This document shows, piece by piece, positions 10,763 to 18,619 of a DNA stretch of 64,000 bases (within the stretch, counting starts at the first letter, position 1; each line of letters starts with the position of its first letter). The stretch lies in assembly GCF_012641745.1 (NCBI RefSeq), contig NZ_WEHZ01000004.1:1-64000 (forward strand). Reading direction: 5' to 3'. The translations under genes were made by a program, and so were the position numbers. Origin of the DNA: Pseudoalteromonas peptidolytica. GTDB taxonomy: Bacteria; Pseudomonadota; Gammaproteobacteria; Enterobacterales; Alteromonadaceae. The notes under the pieces were generated by a model, which did not search any database, had not been told where the DNA came from, and saw only the letters and a list, made by a program, of their open reading frames with translations.

Positions 10763-11088
10763 CTATTTCCGAAGCCAAACTGTGCCATTACTAAATTCAA
10801 TTTGCTGGCAATTGTTCGTAATCTTAAAGGTAATATTGTTAGCAGTGCCCTCTAGCTTAGATATAACCCCAGGTGTTTTTTCTAAAGCTTCATTAATGAA
10901 TAAAAGCTTTTCTCCTTTTTGTGTGACATAAGCTTCCTTTCCTTTCCTTCACTTTGACAAACGCTAGTACAGATGTAACTACCTGAAACATTGGCATAAC
11001 CTTGCTCATTCATAATACATTGAGCAACAGAGCCTGTAGCAGTAAAAAGTGAAACAAGAGTGAGCACTGATTGTAGAGTACTTTTCAT
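10763..11088 (-). pseudogene. small secreted Cys-containing protein gene, frame broken by a 5-bp repeat
   Basis: The ATG at 11088 opens a clear signal peptide (MKSTLQSVLTLVSLFTATGSVAQC), followed by IMNEQGYANVSGSYICTSVC. After the codons for QSEGKE the frame drifts into an unlikely tail. A second frame continues as AYVTQKGEKLLFINEALEKT, PGVISKLEGTANNITFKI and TNNCQQIEFSNGTVWLRK, with a stop at 10763-10765. The switch lies in a 5-bp tandem repeat (10934-10950). Removing one repeat unit joins the two frames exactly into a protein of ~106 residues. Four or more Cys suggest a disulfide-bonded periplasmic or secreted product. No family is recognised. It may be a recent pseudogene, a phase-variable gene or an assembly error. 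Confidence 0.7.
10934..10950. repeat. pentanucleotide tandem repeat (TTCCT, ~3.4 copies)
   Basis: Plus strand reads TTCCT TTCCT TTCCT TC (AAGGA on the coding strand). It coincides with the frame break in the small secreted-protein gene. Loss of one unit would restore the reading frame. Confidence 0.8.
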
Positions 11089-11341
11089 TTAACTATCCTT
11101 TTATAGGTCAAAACCTATAACTACGAAGTTATTTCAACGTTGTCAATGCTACTTTCTCTGTGCTGTGGAGTTACTTTAGATAAGGGGAAAAGTTAAAATT
11201 TAATATTGTTTCTAAGTACCGAACTTTAATTATTAGCTGCCCAAATATTTGAGTTCTAAAAAGTGGTCTAAACGACATCTTTGAAAACTTAAATATGGAA
11301 GCCTGTAGTGAGGAAAAACAGGCCGCCACATTCACAGTAAT

Positions 11342-12208
11342 TTACTCTGCTATTTTTGCAAACGGTGTACCCATACGTGTTACTGTTTCTGGGTTTTGAC
11401 CGTCAAGGAAGTCCGCTTTTTCAGCGCCCCACGCTAAGATCACTGTTGAGCCGAGCTTAAAGCGACCCATTTCTTCGCCTTTTTTCAGCTTAATTGCATT
11501 GTCACCAGTCTCTGGATATGTCCAAGTAAACACATCTCTACCCGCAGGCGGAGTGACGGTCCCTGCCCAAATAGTTTCAATACTGGCAACTATGGTTGCA
11601 CCCACCAATACCATAGAAAGAGGTCCAATTTCAGTATCAAAAATGGCAACTACACGTTCGTTGCGTGCAAATAAGTTAGGTACATTTTGTGCGGTCAAAG
11701 GATTTACCGAAAATAAATCACCAGGCACATAAATCATCTTGCGCAGTGTGCCATCAATTGGCATATGAATACGGTGATAATCTTTAGGGGCAAGATAGAT
11801 AGTGGCAAACTTACCACCTATATAAGGGGTAAAATCTTCCTCTTTGCCGCCAAGTAAAGTTTGCAGGCTATAGTTGTGGCCTTTAGCTTGGATGATTTGA
11901 CCATCGACAACGTCACCTAACTGGCTAATCGCACCATCAACAGGGTGAGCTAAAATATTGCTTTCTTCAGCAAGAGGACGGATCCCTGGTTTCAAAGGGC
12001 GAGTGAAAAACTCGTTGAAGGTTTTGTAGTGAGCTGGATCTTCGTGCAGAGCCTCACTCATGTCGATTTTATATTGTTTGATAAATAGCTTAATAAGCTT
12101 TGTTGTTAATGCACCGGCTTCTGCTGCTGCAAGCTTACCAACCAAACGAGAAACCGCATGTTTAGGTAATGCATACTGCATGGCAATTTTTAGTTTATCC
12201 AAATTCAC
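11342..12208 (-). CDS. psd: phosphatidylserine decarboxylase proenzyme
   Basis: A 288-residue inner-membrane enzyme making phosphatidylethanolamine. The self-cleavage site LGST lies near residue 252 ([13 protein letters not shown]), where Ser becomes the pyruvoyl group. Other blocks are [37 protein letters not shown] (containing the catalytic His) and [10 protein letters not shown]. Length matches the bacterial type I enzyme. It follows rsgA by 86 bp on the same strand, the usual rsgA-psd arrangement of gammaproteobacteria. Confidence 0.97.
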   Translation of the reverse strand: MNLDKLKIAMQYALPKHAVSRLVGKLAAAEAGALTTKLIKLFIKQYKIDMSEALHEDPAHYKTFNEFFTRPLKPGIRPLAEESNILAHPVDGAISQLGDVVDGQIIQAKGHNYSLQTLLGGKEEDFTPYIGGKFATIYLAPKDYHRIHMPIDGTLRKMIYVPGDLFSVNPLTAQNVPNLFARNERVVAIFDTEIGPLSMVLVGATIVASIETIWAGTVTPPAGRDVFTWTYPETGDNAIKLKKGEEMGRFKLGSTVILAWGAEKADFLDGQNPETVTRMGTPFAKIAE

Positions 12209-12294
12209 TTTTAACAGTTCCTAATTGTAGTCTTGCCACTAAGGTACTTAGTAGCCGCTGGGCTCAACGGGTTGAGCCAATTTAGCAAATATTA

Positions 12295-13347
12295 TCAGAC
12301 TCTCGGAGCTCGCGCACCTGCGCGACCATCTGCCATAGACTCTAAAATGCGGTGGTAGCTTTCAAAGCGCAGTTCGCTGATTTTTCCTTCATCGACGGCT
12401 TCTTGGATAAGGCACCCGGGATCATTGAGGTGTTTGCAGTCTCTAAAACGACAACCTCCAATAAATTCTCTAAACTCTTTAAAACACCAAGTCACTCGCT
12501 CAACTTCTAGATGCCATAAGCCAAACTCACGGATCCCCGGGCTATCAATTAAGTTTCCGCCAGAGGGGAGGTGATGTAAGCGTGATACTGTTGTTGTATG
12601 TTGCCCTAAGCCGCTATTTTCGGAGACTTCTTTGGTCAGGATATCGGCATTTGGGAGTACAGTATTAACGAGCGTCGATTTACCCACACCAGATTGACCA
12701 ACAAAAATATTATTTTTGTCTTCTAAGATATGTTTCAGCTCATCTATGCCTTCACCTGATTTGGTGCTGACTAACAGCACGCGATAACCAAGCTCACGAT
12801 AGATATCTAACACTTCATCAACGTAATCCAAGCTTTCTTGGTCGAGCAAGTCAATTTTGTTTAGTAACAAAATTGGCTCAATCCCCATGTCTTCACAAGC
12901 AACCAAATAGCGGTCAATGATCTGTGGGGTAAACTCAGGCACAACAGCTGATACCATCAATATCTGATCGATATTGGCAGCGACGACTTTCACACCATCA
13001 TAAAAGTCGGGGCGAGTAAGTTGTGTACGTCTTTCATGTACAGCCTCAATGACTCCGGCTAGGTCACCATCACTGACCTTGGCACGACGAAAAATAACTT
13101 CGTCACCGCAAACCAAGCTGCTCACGGTGCGGCGTATATTACAACGCAAAATCTCTTGCTCTGTGGTTTCTATATCTGCATGTTGCCCGAAGCGGCTGAT
13201 CACCACTGCCGCTTCTGTTGGTCCTAGGTTGTCATTTTGCCATGAAACATCAGACACTTCTGTCCCTTTCGCTTTATCGATACGCTTCTGATGATTAGCT
13301 CTAATCCGTCGGGATTGGCCTTTACTGAGTTTCTTTTTCTTTGCCAT
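12295..13347 (-). CDS. rsgA: ribosome small-subunit biogenesis GTPase RsgA
   Basis: A 350-residue circularly permuted GTPase that acts late in 30S maturation. An OB-fold region (~40-125) precedes the GTPase. Permuted motifs appear in the order LLNKIDLLD (G4), [14 protein letters not shown] (G1, near 217-230), and SPGIREFGL (G3). A zinc-binding carboxy region is seen as [14 protein letters not shown]. The basic start [20 protein letters not shown] is typical. It is divergent from orn and upstream of psd. Confidence 0.97.
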   Translation of the reverse strand: MAKKKKLSKGQSRRIRANHQKRIDKAKGTEVSDVSWQNDNLGPTEAAVVISRFGQHADIETTEQEILRCNIRRTVSSLVCGDEVIFRRAKVSDGDLAGVIEAVHERRTQLTRPDFYDGVKVVAANIDQILMVSAVVPEFTPQIIDRYLVACEDMGIEPILLLNKIDLLDQESLDYVDEVLDIYRELGYRVLLVSTKSGEGIDELKHILEDKNNIFVGQSGVGKSTLVNTVLPNADILTKEVSENSGLGQHTTTVSRLHHLPSGGNLIDSPGIREFGLWHLEVERVTWCFKEFREFIGGCRFRDCKHLNDPGCLIQEAVDEGKISELRFESYHRILESMADGRAGARAPRV

Positions 13348-13508
13348 GTCTATAATCTGTTTAAGCTTGAGCGTGCAGAGCGTTTAAATTTAGGCTATAA
13401 ATCAATAAAACGCCGTGCATGGTAAAAAAAGCTTTAGGTCGAGTGTTTAAACTAATATGATATATCTAATTGCATTGGATCTAAAGGAAAGTACCGCTAA
13501 GGTAATGT

Positions 13509-14054
13509 ATGTCTTTTCATGAATCAAACTTGATCTGGCTCGATCTCGAGATGACGGGGCTGGAACCAAAAACAGATAAAATCTTAGAAATCGCGACGGT
13601 GATAACAGATGGTGATCTCAATATTTTAGCTGAAGGTCCTGTAGTGGCAATTCATCAAAGTAATGAGCTCCTTGATGGAATGGATGAGTGGTGTACTAAT
13701 CAACACGGTCGTTCAGGTCTTACCGATCGCTGTAAAGCCAGTAAATACACAGAAGCCGATGCAATCAAGCAGACGTTGGACTTTTTGAAAGAGTGGGTAC
13801 CACCAGGTGCTTCACCAATGTGCGGTAATTCGATTGGGCAAGACCGTCGATTCCTCAACAAATACATGCCAGAGCTAGAAGCTTACTTCCACTATCGCAA
13901 CCTAGATGTAAGTACAATAAAAGAGCTAGCAAGACGTTGGAAACCTGAGTTATTAGGTGAAATTAAAAAGAAAAGCTCCCATTTAGCCTTAGATGACATC
14001 AAAGATTCCATTATGGAATTAAAGGTGTATCAAGAAAAATTCTTCAAAGTTTAA
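13509..14054 (+). CDS. orn: oligoribonuclease
   Basis: A 181-residue DEDDh 3'-to-5' exonuclease that degrades short RNAs, including pGpG from cyclic-di-GMP breakdown. The first motif is [20 protein letters not shown] (Asp12 and Glu14). The second is [18 protein letters not shown], and the last is [16 protein letters not shown] with the His and Asp. Length is standard. It is divergent from rsgA, a common order, and is followed by a tRNA-Gly array. Confidence 0.98.
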   Translation: MSFHESNLIWLDLEMTGLEPKTDKILEIATVITDGDLNILAEGPVVAIHQSNELLDGMDEWCTNQHGRSGLTDRCKASKYTEADAIKQTLDFLKEWVPPGASPMCGNSIGQDRRFLNKYMPELEAYFHYRNLDVSTIKELARRWKPELLGEIKKKSSHLALDDIKDSIMELKVYQEKFFKV

Positions 14055-14062
14055 AAAAATAC

Positions 14063-14090
14063 TTGCAAAGCAAATTTTATCTTGTAGAAT
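14063..14090 (+). promoter_or_regulatory. promoter of the tRNA-Gly array
   Basis: TTGCAA (14063-14068), a 16-bp spacer, then TAGAAT (14085-14090), followed by a GC-rich discriminator CCTGCCCC. That is the usual form of stringently controlled stable-RNA promoters. A start near 14097 would fall inside the terminator-like hairpin listed next. Confidence 0.55.
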
Positions 14091-14094
14091 CCTG

Positions 14095-14128
14095 CCCCGC
14101 TTGAGACGACAAGCCCTGCGGGGTTTTT
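14095..14128 (+). terminator. terminator-like hairpin between orn and the tRNA array
   Basis: CCCCGC (14095-14100) pairs with GCGGGG (14118-14123), followed by TTTTT. It would end orn transcripts. Because it overlaps the predicted tRNA transcription start, a transcript starting near 14097 would carry only part of the left arm and escape termination. Confidence 0.6.
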
Positions 14129-14216
14129 AGCCCAAGCGTGGCACTAGCTCAGCTGCAGTAGGTAATCAACGCGACCTTGCGTAGTTACCGACAAGTCCAG
14201 AGCTAAATATTGTGAT

Positions 14217-14292
14217 GCGGCACTAGCTCAGCTGGTAGAGCGCGACCTTGCCAAGGTCGAGGTCACGAGTTCGAACCTCGTGTGCCGCTCCA
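14217..14292 (+). tRNA. tRNA-Gly (GCC), copy 1
   Basis: A 76-nt cloverleaf. Acceptor GCGGCAC pairs with GTGCCGC, the anticodon stem CGACC/GGTCG carries loop TTGCCAA (anticodon GCC), and the T loop is TTCGAAC. CCA is encoded. Identical to the three other copies. Confidence 0.97.
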
Positions 14293-14419
14293 AACTTCTC
14301 AGTTTATATTCGACTGAAAAAATAAAGAATATAATGTGATGCAGCACTGGCTCAGCTGCAGTAGGTAATCAACGCGACCTTGCGTAGTTACCGACAAATC
14401 CAGAGCTAAATATTGTGAT

Positions 14420-14495
14420 GCGGCACTAGCTCAGCTGGTAGAGCGCGACCTTGCCAAGGTCGAGGTCACGAGTTCGAACCTCGTGTGCCGCTCCA
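14420..14495 (+). tRNA. tRNA-Gly (GCC), copy 2
   Basis: Identical 76-nt sequence to copy 1, with anticodon GCC and an encoded CCA end. Confidence 0.97.
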
Positions 14496-14623
14496 AACCT
14501 ATCAGTTTGTATTCGACTGTAAAAAGTAAAGAATATATTGTGATGCGGCACTGGCTCAGCTGCAGTAGGTAATCAACGCGACCTTGCGTAGTTACCGACA
14601 AATCCAGAGCTAAATATTGTGAT

Positions 14624-14699
14624 GCGGCACTAGCTCAGCTGGTAGAGCGCGACCTTGCCAAGGTCGAGGTCACGAGTTCGAACCTCGTGTGCCGCTCCA
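14624..14699 (+). tRNA. tRNA-Gly (GCC), copy 3
   Basis: Identical 76-nt sequence to copy 1, with anticodon GCC and an encoded CCA end. Confidence 0.97.
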
Positions 14700-14826
14700 A
14701 ACCCCTCAGTTTATATTCGACTGAAAAAATACAGAATATGATGTAATGCGGCACTAGCTCAGCTGCAGTAGGTAATCAACGCGACCTTGCGTAGTTACCA
14801 ACAAATCCAGAGCTAAATATTGTGAT

Positions 14827-14902
14827 GCGGCACTAGCTCAGCTGGTAGAGCGCGACCTTGCCAAGGTCGAGGTCACGAGTTCGAACCTCGTGTGCCGCTC
14901 CA
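14827..14902 (+). tRNA. tRNA-Gly (GCC), copy 4
   Basis: Identical 76-nt sequence to copy 1, with anticodon GCC and an encoded CCA end. No clear terminator follows before the rpsF promoter region. Confidence 0.97.
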
Positions 14903-14989
14903 ACTTTTCTAAATTTCTATATTCATCAAACACTTCCTATTTGCTTTTAAAATATACCCATATTCCACCAAATTTTTGCAATAAACTGA

Positions 14990-15018
14990 TTGCTTAATTT
15001 TAGTTCGGCACGTAAAAT
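14990..15018 (+). promoter_or_regulatory. promoter of the S6 ribosomal-protein operon
   Basis: TTGCTT (14990-14995), a 17-bp spacer, then TAAAAT (15013-15018), followed by a GC-rich discriminator ACGCGC. It lies 91 bp ahead of the rpsF start. Confidence 0.6.
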
Positions 15019-15108
15019 ACGCGCTCTTTCGGCCCTACTATTATCGTTCCTTGCCTTACCCCGACTGGCCGAAACGGGACAAGGCTATACTAACCGTAAG
15101 GAATATCC
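15019..15108 (+). promoter_or_regulatory. rpsF leader, candidate S6:S18 autoregulatory RNA
   Basis: A 90-nt structured leader. TTTCGGCC (15027-15034) pairs with GGCCGAAA (15067-15074). A competing stem, CCTTG with CAAGG, lies inside it, and ACCGTAAGGA precedes the start codon. Ribosomal proteins S6 and S18 are known to bind rpsF leaders containing a CCG element in many bacteria. Whether this leader has that exact motif was not verified. Confidence 0.4.
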
Positions 15109-15450
15109 ATGCGTCATTACGAAATCGTATTCATGGTTCACCCAGATCAAAGTGAGCAAGTACCTGGTATGATCGAGCGTTATACTGGTGCTATCACTGA
15201 AGCTGGCGGTACTATCCACCGTCTAGAAGACTGGGGTCGTCGTCAACTGGCTTACCCAATCGAAAAGCTTCACAAAGCACACTATGTTCTATTGAACGTT
15301 GAAGCACCAACTGAAGTAATCAACGAGCTTGAAACTTCTTTCCGCTACAACGATGCAGTGCTTCGTAACCTAGTTATGCGTACTAAAAATGCAGTAACTG
15401 AAGCATCTCCTCTTGCAAAAGAAGAGAAAAAAGAAGCAGCTTCTGCTTAA
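15109..15450 (+). CDS. rpsF: 30S ribosomal protein S6
   Basis: A 113-residue protein starting [20 protein letters not shown], with the S6 segments [20 protein letters not shown] and [15 protein letters not shown]-like text (here [14 protein letters not shown]). An acidic/Ala-rich tail follows. The ribosome site TAAGGA lies just upstream. It is the first gene of rpsF-priB-rpsR-rplI. Confidence 0.98.
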   Translation: MRHYEIVFMVHPDQSEQVPGMIERYTGAITEAGGTIHRLEDWGRRQLAYPIEKLHKAHYVLLNVEAPTEVINELETSFRYNDAVLRNLVMRTKNAVTEASPLAKEEKKEAASA

Positions 15451-15488
15451 TCGTTGTTGATTTCGGATTTGACTAACCTTTCGAGGTA

Positions 15489-15818
15489 ATGGTGAGTACT
15501 CAGGTTGACCTGTATACCAATCAATATCTGCTCTCGGGCGTGATTTGTAAAACACCTAAATTTAGTCAAAGCCCAGCTGGGATCCCGCACTGTATATTTG
15601 TACTTGAGCACAAATCAATGCAGCTAGAGGCTGACCTAACTCGAAATGCCTACGTGCGTATTCAAGTGGTTGCCAGTGGAGAACAGTTCCGAAACCAAAC
15701 TGAGCATTTATACGTTGGGCAAGCATTACAAGTTCGCGGTTTTATAAATCGCCACGAGAGCCGAAATGGCTTAAGTCAGCTAGTATTGCACGCACAACAT
15801 ATTGAAAGAATTAATTGA
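15489..15818 (+). CDS. priB: primosomal replication protein N (PriB)
   Basis: A 109-residue OB-fold single-strand DNA-binding protein that bridges PriA and DnaT in replication restart. Typical text: [33 protein letters not shown] and [20 protein letters not shown]. It sits between rpsF and rpsR as in other gammaproteobacteria, 38 bp after rpsF and 11 bp before rpsR. Confidence 0.95.
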   Translation: MVSTQVDLYTNQYLLSGVICKTPKFSQSPAGIPHCIFVLEHKSMQLEADLTRNAYVRIQVVASGEQFRNQTEHLYVGQALQVRGFINRHESRNGLSQLVLHAQHIERIN

Positions 15819-15829
15819 GGAAATTACTC

Positions 15830-16057
15830 ATGGCACGTTATTTCAGACGTCGTAAGTTCTGCCGTTTCAAAGCGGAAGGCGTACAACAAATTGATTACAA
15901 AGATCTGGCTACTCTTAGAAACTACGTAACAGAAAGTGGCAAAATCGTACCTAGCCGTATCACAGGTACTAGCGCTAAATACCAGCGTCAGCTAGCAACT
16001 GCTATTAAGCGTGCTCGCTACCTAGCCCTTCTTCCATACACTGACTTACACAAGTAA
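15830..16057 (+). CDS. rpsR: 30S ribosomal protein S18
   Basis: A 75-residue protein starting [20 protein letters not shown], with the core [16 protein letters not shown]-like text (here [15 protein letters not shown]) and [18 protein letters not shown]-like end. The ATG at 15830 is chosen over an upstream in-frame start because it gives the canonical amino terminus and has GAGGAAA upstream. Confidence 0.98.
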
Positions 16058-16092
16058 GCAGCTGATTACTAGTTTTTAAAAGGTGTAGAGAC

Positions 16093-16545
16093 ATGCAAGT
16101 TATTCTACTAGACAAAATTGCAAACCTAGGTAGCCTAGGTGATCAGGTTAATGTTAAATCTGGCTTCGCACGTAACTTCTTATTCCCTAAGGGTAAAGCA
16201 GTTCCTGCAACTAAAGCTAACATTGAAACTTTCGAAGCACGTCGCGCTGAGCTTGAAGCGAAAATCGCTGAAGAGCTAGTTGCTGCACAGGCACGCGCTG
16301 AAAAACTAGAAGCACTAGCTGAAGTAACTCTAGTTTCTAAAGCGGGTGACGAAGGTAAGCTATTCGGTTCTATCGGTACTCGCGATATTGCTGATGCTAT
16401 CTCTGCAGTAGGTGTTGAGGTATCTAAGTCAGAAGTTCGTCTACCTCTTGGTACTATCCGTGAGACTGGCGAGTTCGACGTAGCTATCCAAGTACACTCT
16501 GACGTTACAGCTACGATCAAAGTAATCGTAATCGCTGAAGCTTAA
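16093..16545 (+). CDS. rplI: 50S ribosomal protein L9
   Basis: A 150-residue protein with the L9 signature [20 protein letters not shown] and [20 protein letters not shown], then the long connecting helix (~45-75) and a carboxy domain with [16 protein letters not shown]. Standard length. It is the last gene of the operon, followed by a strong terminator. Confidence 0.98.
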   Translation: MQVILLDKIANLGSLGDQVNVKSGFARNFLFPKGKAVPATKANIETFEARRAELEAKIAEELVAAQARAEKLEALAEVTLVSKAGDEGKLFGSIGTRDIADAISAVGVEVSKSEVRLPLGTIRETGEFDVAIQVHSDVTATIKVIVIAEA

Positions 16546-16560
16546 TTTTTAATTAAGCCC

Positions 16561-16596
16561 AAAAAAGCCGTGTGTTTTTATACACGGCTTTTTATC
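16561..16596 (+). terminator. terminator of the rpsF-rplI operon
   Basis: AAAAAAGCCGTGTG pairs with (TA)CACGGCTTTTT around a short loop, giving a U-tract. It lies 15 bp after rplI. Confidence 0.9.
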
Positions 16597-16870
16597 ACTT
16601 AATTGACCTATATTAAGTGCCCCTTCAAAAAAAATCATAATAATAATCTTATTCATACCAATTTCAGGTATGACATGGATGATCCTCTCGCTAACGGATA
16701 CCTCGAAAAACGAGGTAGTTCAGTTGTAATATGGTGTAATAGGTTTCCTTTCTAGAAACTTTTGCTTCATGTTATGTTTACATATTATAGGCTTGTCCTT
16801 TTCTTTGTCTTTTGTCTGTCATAAAGTAAGTCTAATGACAGCGCTATCAAATTGGTGGTGGAATATATAA
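16597..16870. other. intergenic region upstream of the pilin cluster
   Basis: No gene is seen. It holds ATACCAATTTCAGGTAT (16655-16671), which resembles the ends of the local MITE family, and a hairpin TACCTCG-AAAAA-CGAGGTA (16699-16717). The pilin promoter presumably lies in the AT-rich part near 16760-16850, but no convincing boxes were picked. Confidence 0.5.
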
Positions 16871-17281
16871 ATGCCTGTGAATAAAGGTTTTACATTAACT
16901 GAGTTGTTAATAGCAGTGGCTATCGTGACGATTACAGCAAGCTTTGCATATCCGTCGTATGTGCAATACGTTCAAGATGCAAATCGTTCTCAAGCACAGC
17001 AACAATTGCTAGAAACTGCTGCTGTGATAGAGCGCATTTATAGTCGCAATGGTGGCTACCCTGATGCGGACTTGATGCCTAATTTGCCACAATCAGATCT
17101 GTATTCCTTCGCTTACATTCCACTAGATAAACCTAATGGTGCTGTAGGTCAGTACCGAAACTTAAGCTATCGGCTCACTGCCACACCAATAGCAGGTAAA
17201 GCACAAGCAGCAGATAGATGTGGTGTGTTAAGTATTAACCATCAGGGAAACCAAGGAGCAAATAATAATGACTGTTGGTAA
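16871..17281 (+). CDS. pilE: type IV pilin-like protein, PilE family
   Basis: A 136-residue prepilin. The type III signal is short: leader MPVNKG then FTLTELLIAVAIVTITASFA, with Glu at +5 of the mature protein. A PilE-like body follows: YVQDANRSQAQQQLLETAAV and IERIYSRNGGYPDA, and a carboxy region with two Cys (DRCGVLS and NNNDCW) that can form the D-loop disulfide. It overlaps the next gene by 14 bp. The compact set pilE-fimT-pilV-pilW-pilX-like suggests minor (pseudo)pilins that prime or cap a type IV pilus. Confidence 0.85.
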   Translation: MPVNKGFTLTELLIAVAIVTITASFAYPSYVQYVQDANRSQAQQQLLETAAVIERIYSRNGGYPDADLMPNLPQSDLYSFAYIPLDKPNGAVGQYRNLSYRLTATPIAGKAQAADRCGVLSINHQGNQGANNNDCW

Positions 17282-17726
17282 GTGTCGCCGCGGCTTTACC
17301 TTGCTTGAGCTGTTAATCTCTATGGCCATTTTAGCCATTTTGGCTTCAGTAGCTGCACCTAGTTTTATTAAGCAAATTCAGCAAGATAGAGTGACTACTC
17401 ATGCCAATGAATTACAGGCCATCTTTCGTTTAGCTAGGAGCGAAGCCGTCAGACGTGAACAACAAGTTGCTTTGGTTATTGAAAGTGGTGATTGGGTAAT
17501 TAAAACGACAGAAAATGGTCAGTTAACAGAAGTGGGCCGTTTTACGATTAAACACAGCTCAATAGAAGTGGCATTGGCAGACCAAATAGTACGCGAAAGT
17601 GGTGAAGTATTAGCGACAAATAATATACTTATTACAGATAACCTGACAAATACGCAGGACTACCGGTTGTGCGTACTGGTGAGCGGTCAGAGTTGGTTAG
17701 GTGAGGCAGAGCAAAATTGCAGCTAA
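17268..17726 (+). CDS. fimT: minor pseudopilin, FimT/GspH-like
   Basis: A 152-residue prepilin with leader MTVGKCRRG and mature start FTLLELLISMAILAILASVA (Glu5 present). The GspH/FimT pattern is seen in the region after the helix: ELQAIFRLARSEAVRREQQV (~48-67), then beta-rich sequence, with paired Cys near the end (LCVLVSG and EQNCS). It overlaps both neighbours, so translation is likely coupled. Confidence 0.85.
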   Translation: MTVGKCRRGFTLLELLISMAILAILASVAAPSFIKQIQQDRVTTHANELQAIFRLARSEAVRREQQVALVIESGDWVIKTTENGQLTEVGRFTIKHSSIEVALADQIVRESGEVLATNNILITDNLTNTQDYRLCVLVSGQSWLGEAEQNCS

Positions 17727-18136
17727 ATAAAGGGTTTTCACTTATTGAGGTTGTGGTGTCGATGTTAGTGGCGGGGTTGATGCTGCTAGGCCTTGCTGCA
17801 ACACAATTAAAGTCACTGCAGTTTGCATCCAATAGTTTTCAATACACTATGGCATTAATACATGGGCAAAACGCGATTGAAAGAATGTGGCCTTTGCTGT
17901 GTGAGTTACAGCACAATAATGGTGATATGACTGCGGCAAACCCTTTGATCCAGCAACTACATCCAATTGATGATCGTTTTACGCTAATTCTGCCTGCGAT
18001 TTATAGTAACAAAATGCAGATTACGGTGAGCTGGCAGGATAACAGAGTAGACAATCCTGCAGAAAATCAAGTTTCTTTAACTGCTAGCTATCCAAATGTT
18101 GCGAATACATGCCCACCACCGCCAGGAGGTAGCTGA
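17717..18136 (+). CDS. pilV: minor pseudopilin, PilV-like
   Basis: A 139-residue prepilin with an unusually short leader, MQLNKG, then FSLIEVVVSMLVAGLMLLGL (Glu5 present). The text LAATQLKSLQFA after the helix is typical of PilV/GspI. It must start at the TTG at 17717, within the end of fimT (10-bp overlap), because no ATG lies between there and the cleavage site. It shares one base with the next start codon. Confidence 0.82.
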   Translation: MQLNKGFSLIEVVVSMLVAGLMLLGLAATQLKSLQFASNSFQYTMALIHGQNAIERMWPLLCELQHNNGDMTAANPLIQQLHPIDDRFTLILPAIYSNKMQITVSWQDNRVDNPAENQVSLTASYPNVANTCPPPPGGS

Positions 18137-18615
18137 TGAGCCATAAAGGATATACTTTGCTTGAGCTGATGATTGCTATGGTGGTTGGCCTGATATTAGT
18201 TACAGGAATAGCTGCATCTTACACGTCAATTAAAGAGACTGTAACAACAAGCCAGAGACTTGCTGCTTCACAAGAAATCATTCGCTACACCAATCGGGTA
18301 CTGATGCGCAGCATTAAACAGACACAAAGTATCCCTACAGTGTCCGCGACAGATATTCGTATCGATCAGTTAGCTGGTGTCCCTGCTTGTGATGGTAGCG
18401 TTCCGTCAACTGATTATACTGAGCGTTACTTTTTACAAGGTGAGTATTTAGTATGTGACCGTGGCAGCGGAGATGTGAATTTATTAAAAGGCGTGACAGG
18501 GTTGGCATTTACCATCAATGGCCAGCTGATCACGGTGACAATCCAAGGTAATCGTTTTCCTTTGCAGTATGGTGCAGGCATACAAATGAATTTTTACGCT
18601 GGATTAGGTAGCTAA
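18136..18615 (+). CDS. pilW: minor pseudopilin, PilW-like
   Basis: A 159-residue prepilin with leader MSHKG and mature start YTLLELMIAMVVGLILVTGI (Glu5 present, Tyr at +1 instead of Phe). The LELMIAMVVGLIL helix matches PilW proteins, but the body is only about half the usual PilW length. That suggests a reduced version. Two Cys pairs (PACDG, LVCDRG) are present in the globular part. It starts on the last base of pilV and ends 4 bp before the next gene. Confidence 0.75.
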   Translation: MSHKGYTLLELMIAMVVGLILVTGIAASYTSIKETVTTSQRLAASQEIIRYTNRVLMRSIKQTQSIPTVSATDIRIDQLAGVPACDGSVPSTDYTERYFLQGEYLVCDRGSGDVNLLKGVTGLAFTINGQLITVTIQGNRFPLQYGAGIQMNFYAGLGS

Positions 18616-18619
18616 TACA

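Larger units (their letters stand above)
14138..14902 (+). repeat. four-copy tandem array: structured 79-nt spacer + tRNA-Gly, period 203-204 bp
   Basis: Each unit is a 79-nt spacer directly followed by a 76-nt tRNA-Gly and ~48 nt of AT-rich linker. Spacers lie at 14138-14216, 14341-14419, 14545-14623 and 14748-14826. Each spacer begins like the tRNA (GCGGCACTAGCTCAGCTG) and then diverges. It can fold as nested hairpins: TAGCTC/GAGCTA outside, GGTAA/TTACC inside, then ACGC/GCGT with loop GACCTT. Copies 2 and 3 have TGGCTC, which keeps the outer stem through a G-U pair. The spacers lack the tRNA 3' half and are not tRNAs. Confidence 0.9.

Noticed and set aside
11300-11325. GCCTGT...ACAGGC hairpin after psd
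   Set aside because: On the psd strand it is not followed by a U-tract, so it was not called a terminator.
14990-15172. 60-codon open frame ahead of rpsF
   Set aside because: It begins in the -35 box, runs across the structured leader and into rpsF in another frame. A chance frame.
15815-15829. Upstream start for rpsR
   Set aside because: It would overlap priB and add five residues to a very conserved amino terminus. The ATG at 15830 has a better ribosome site.
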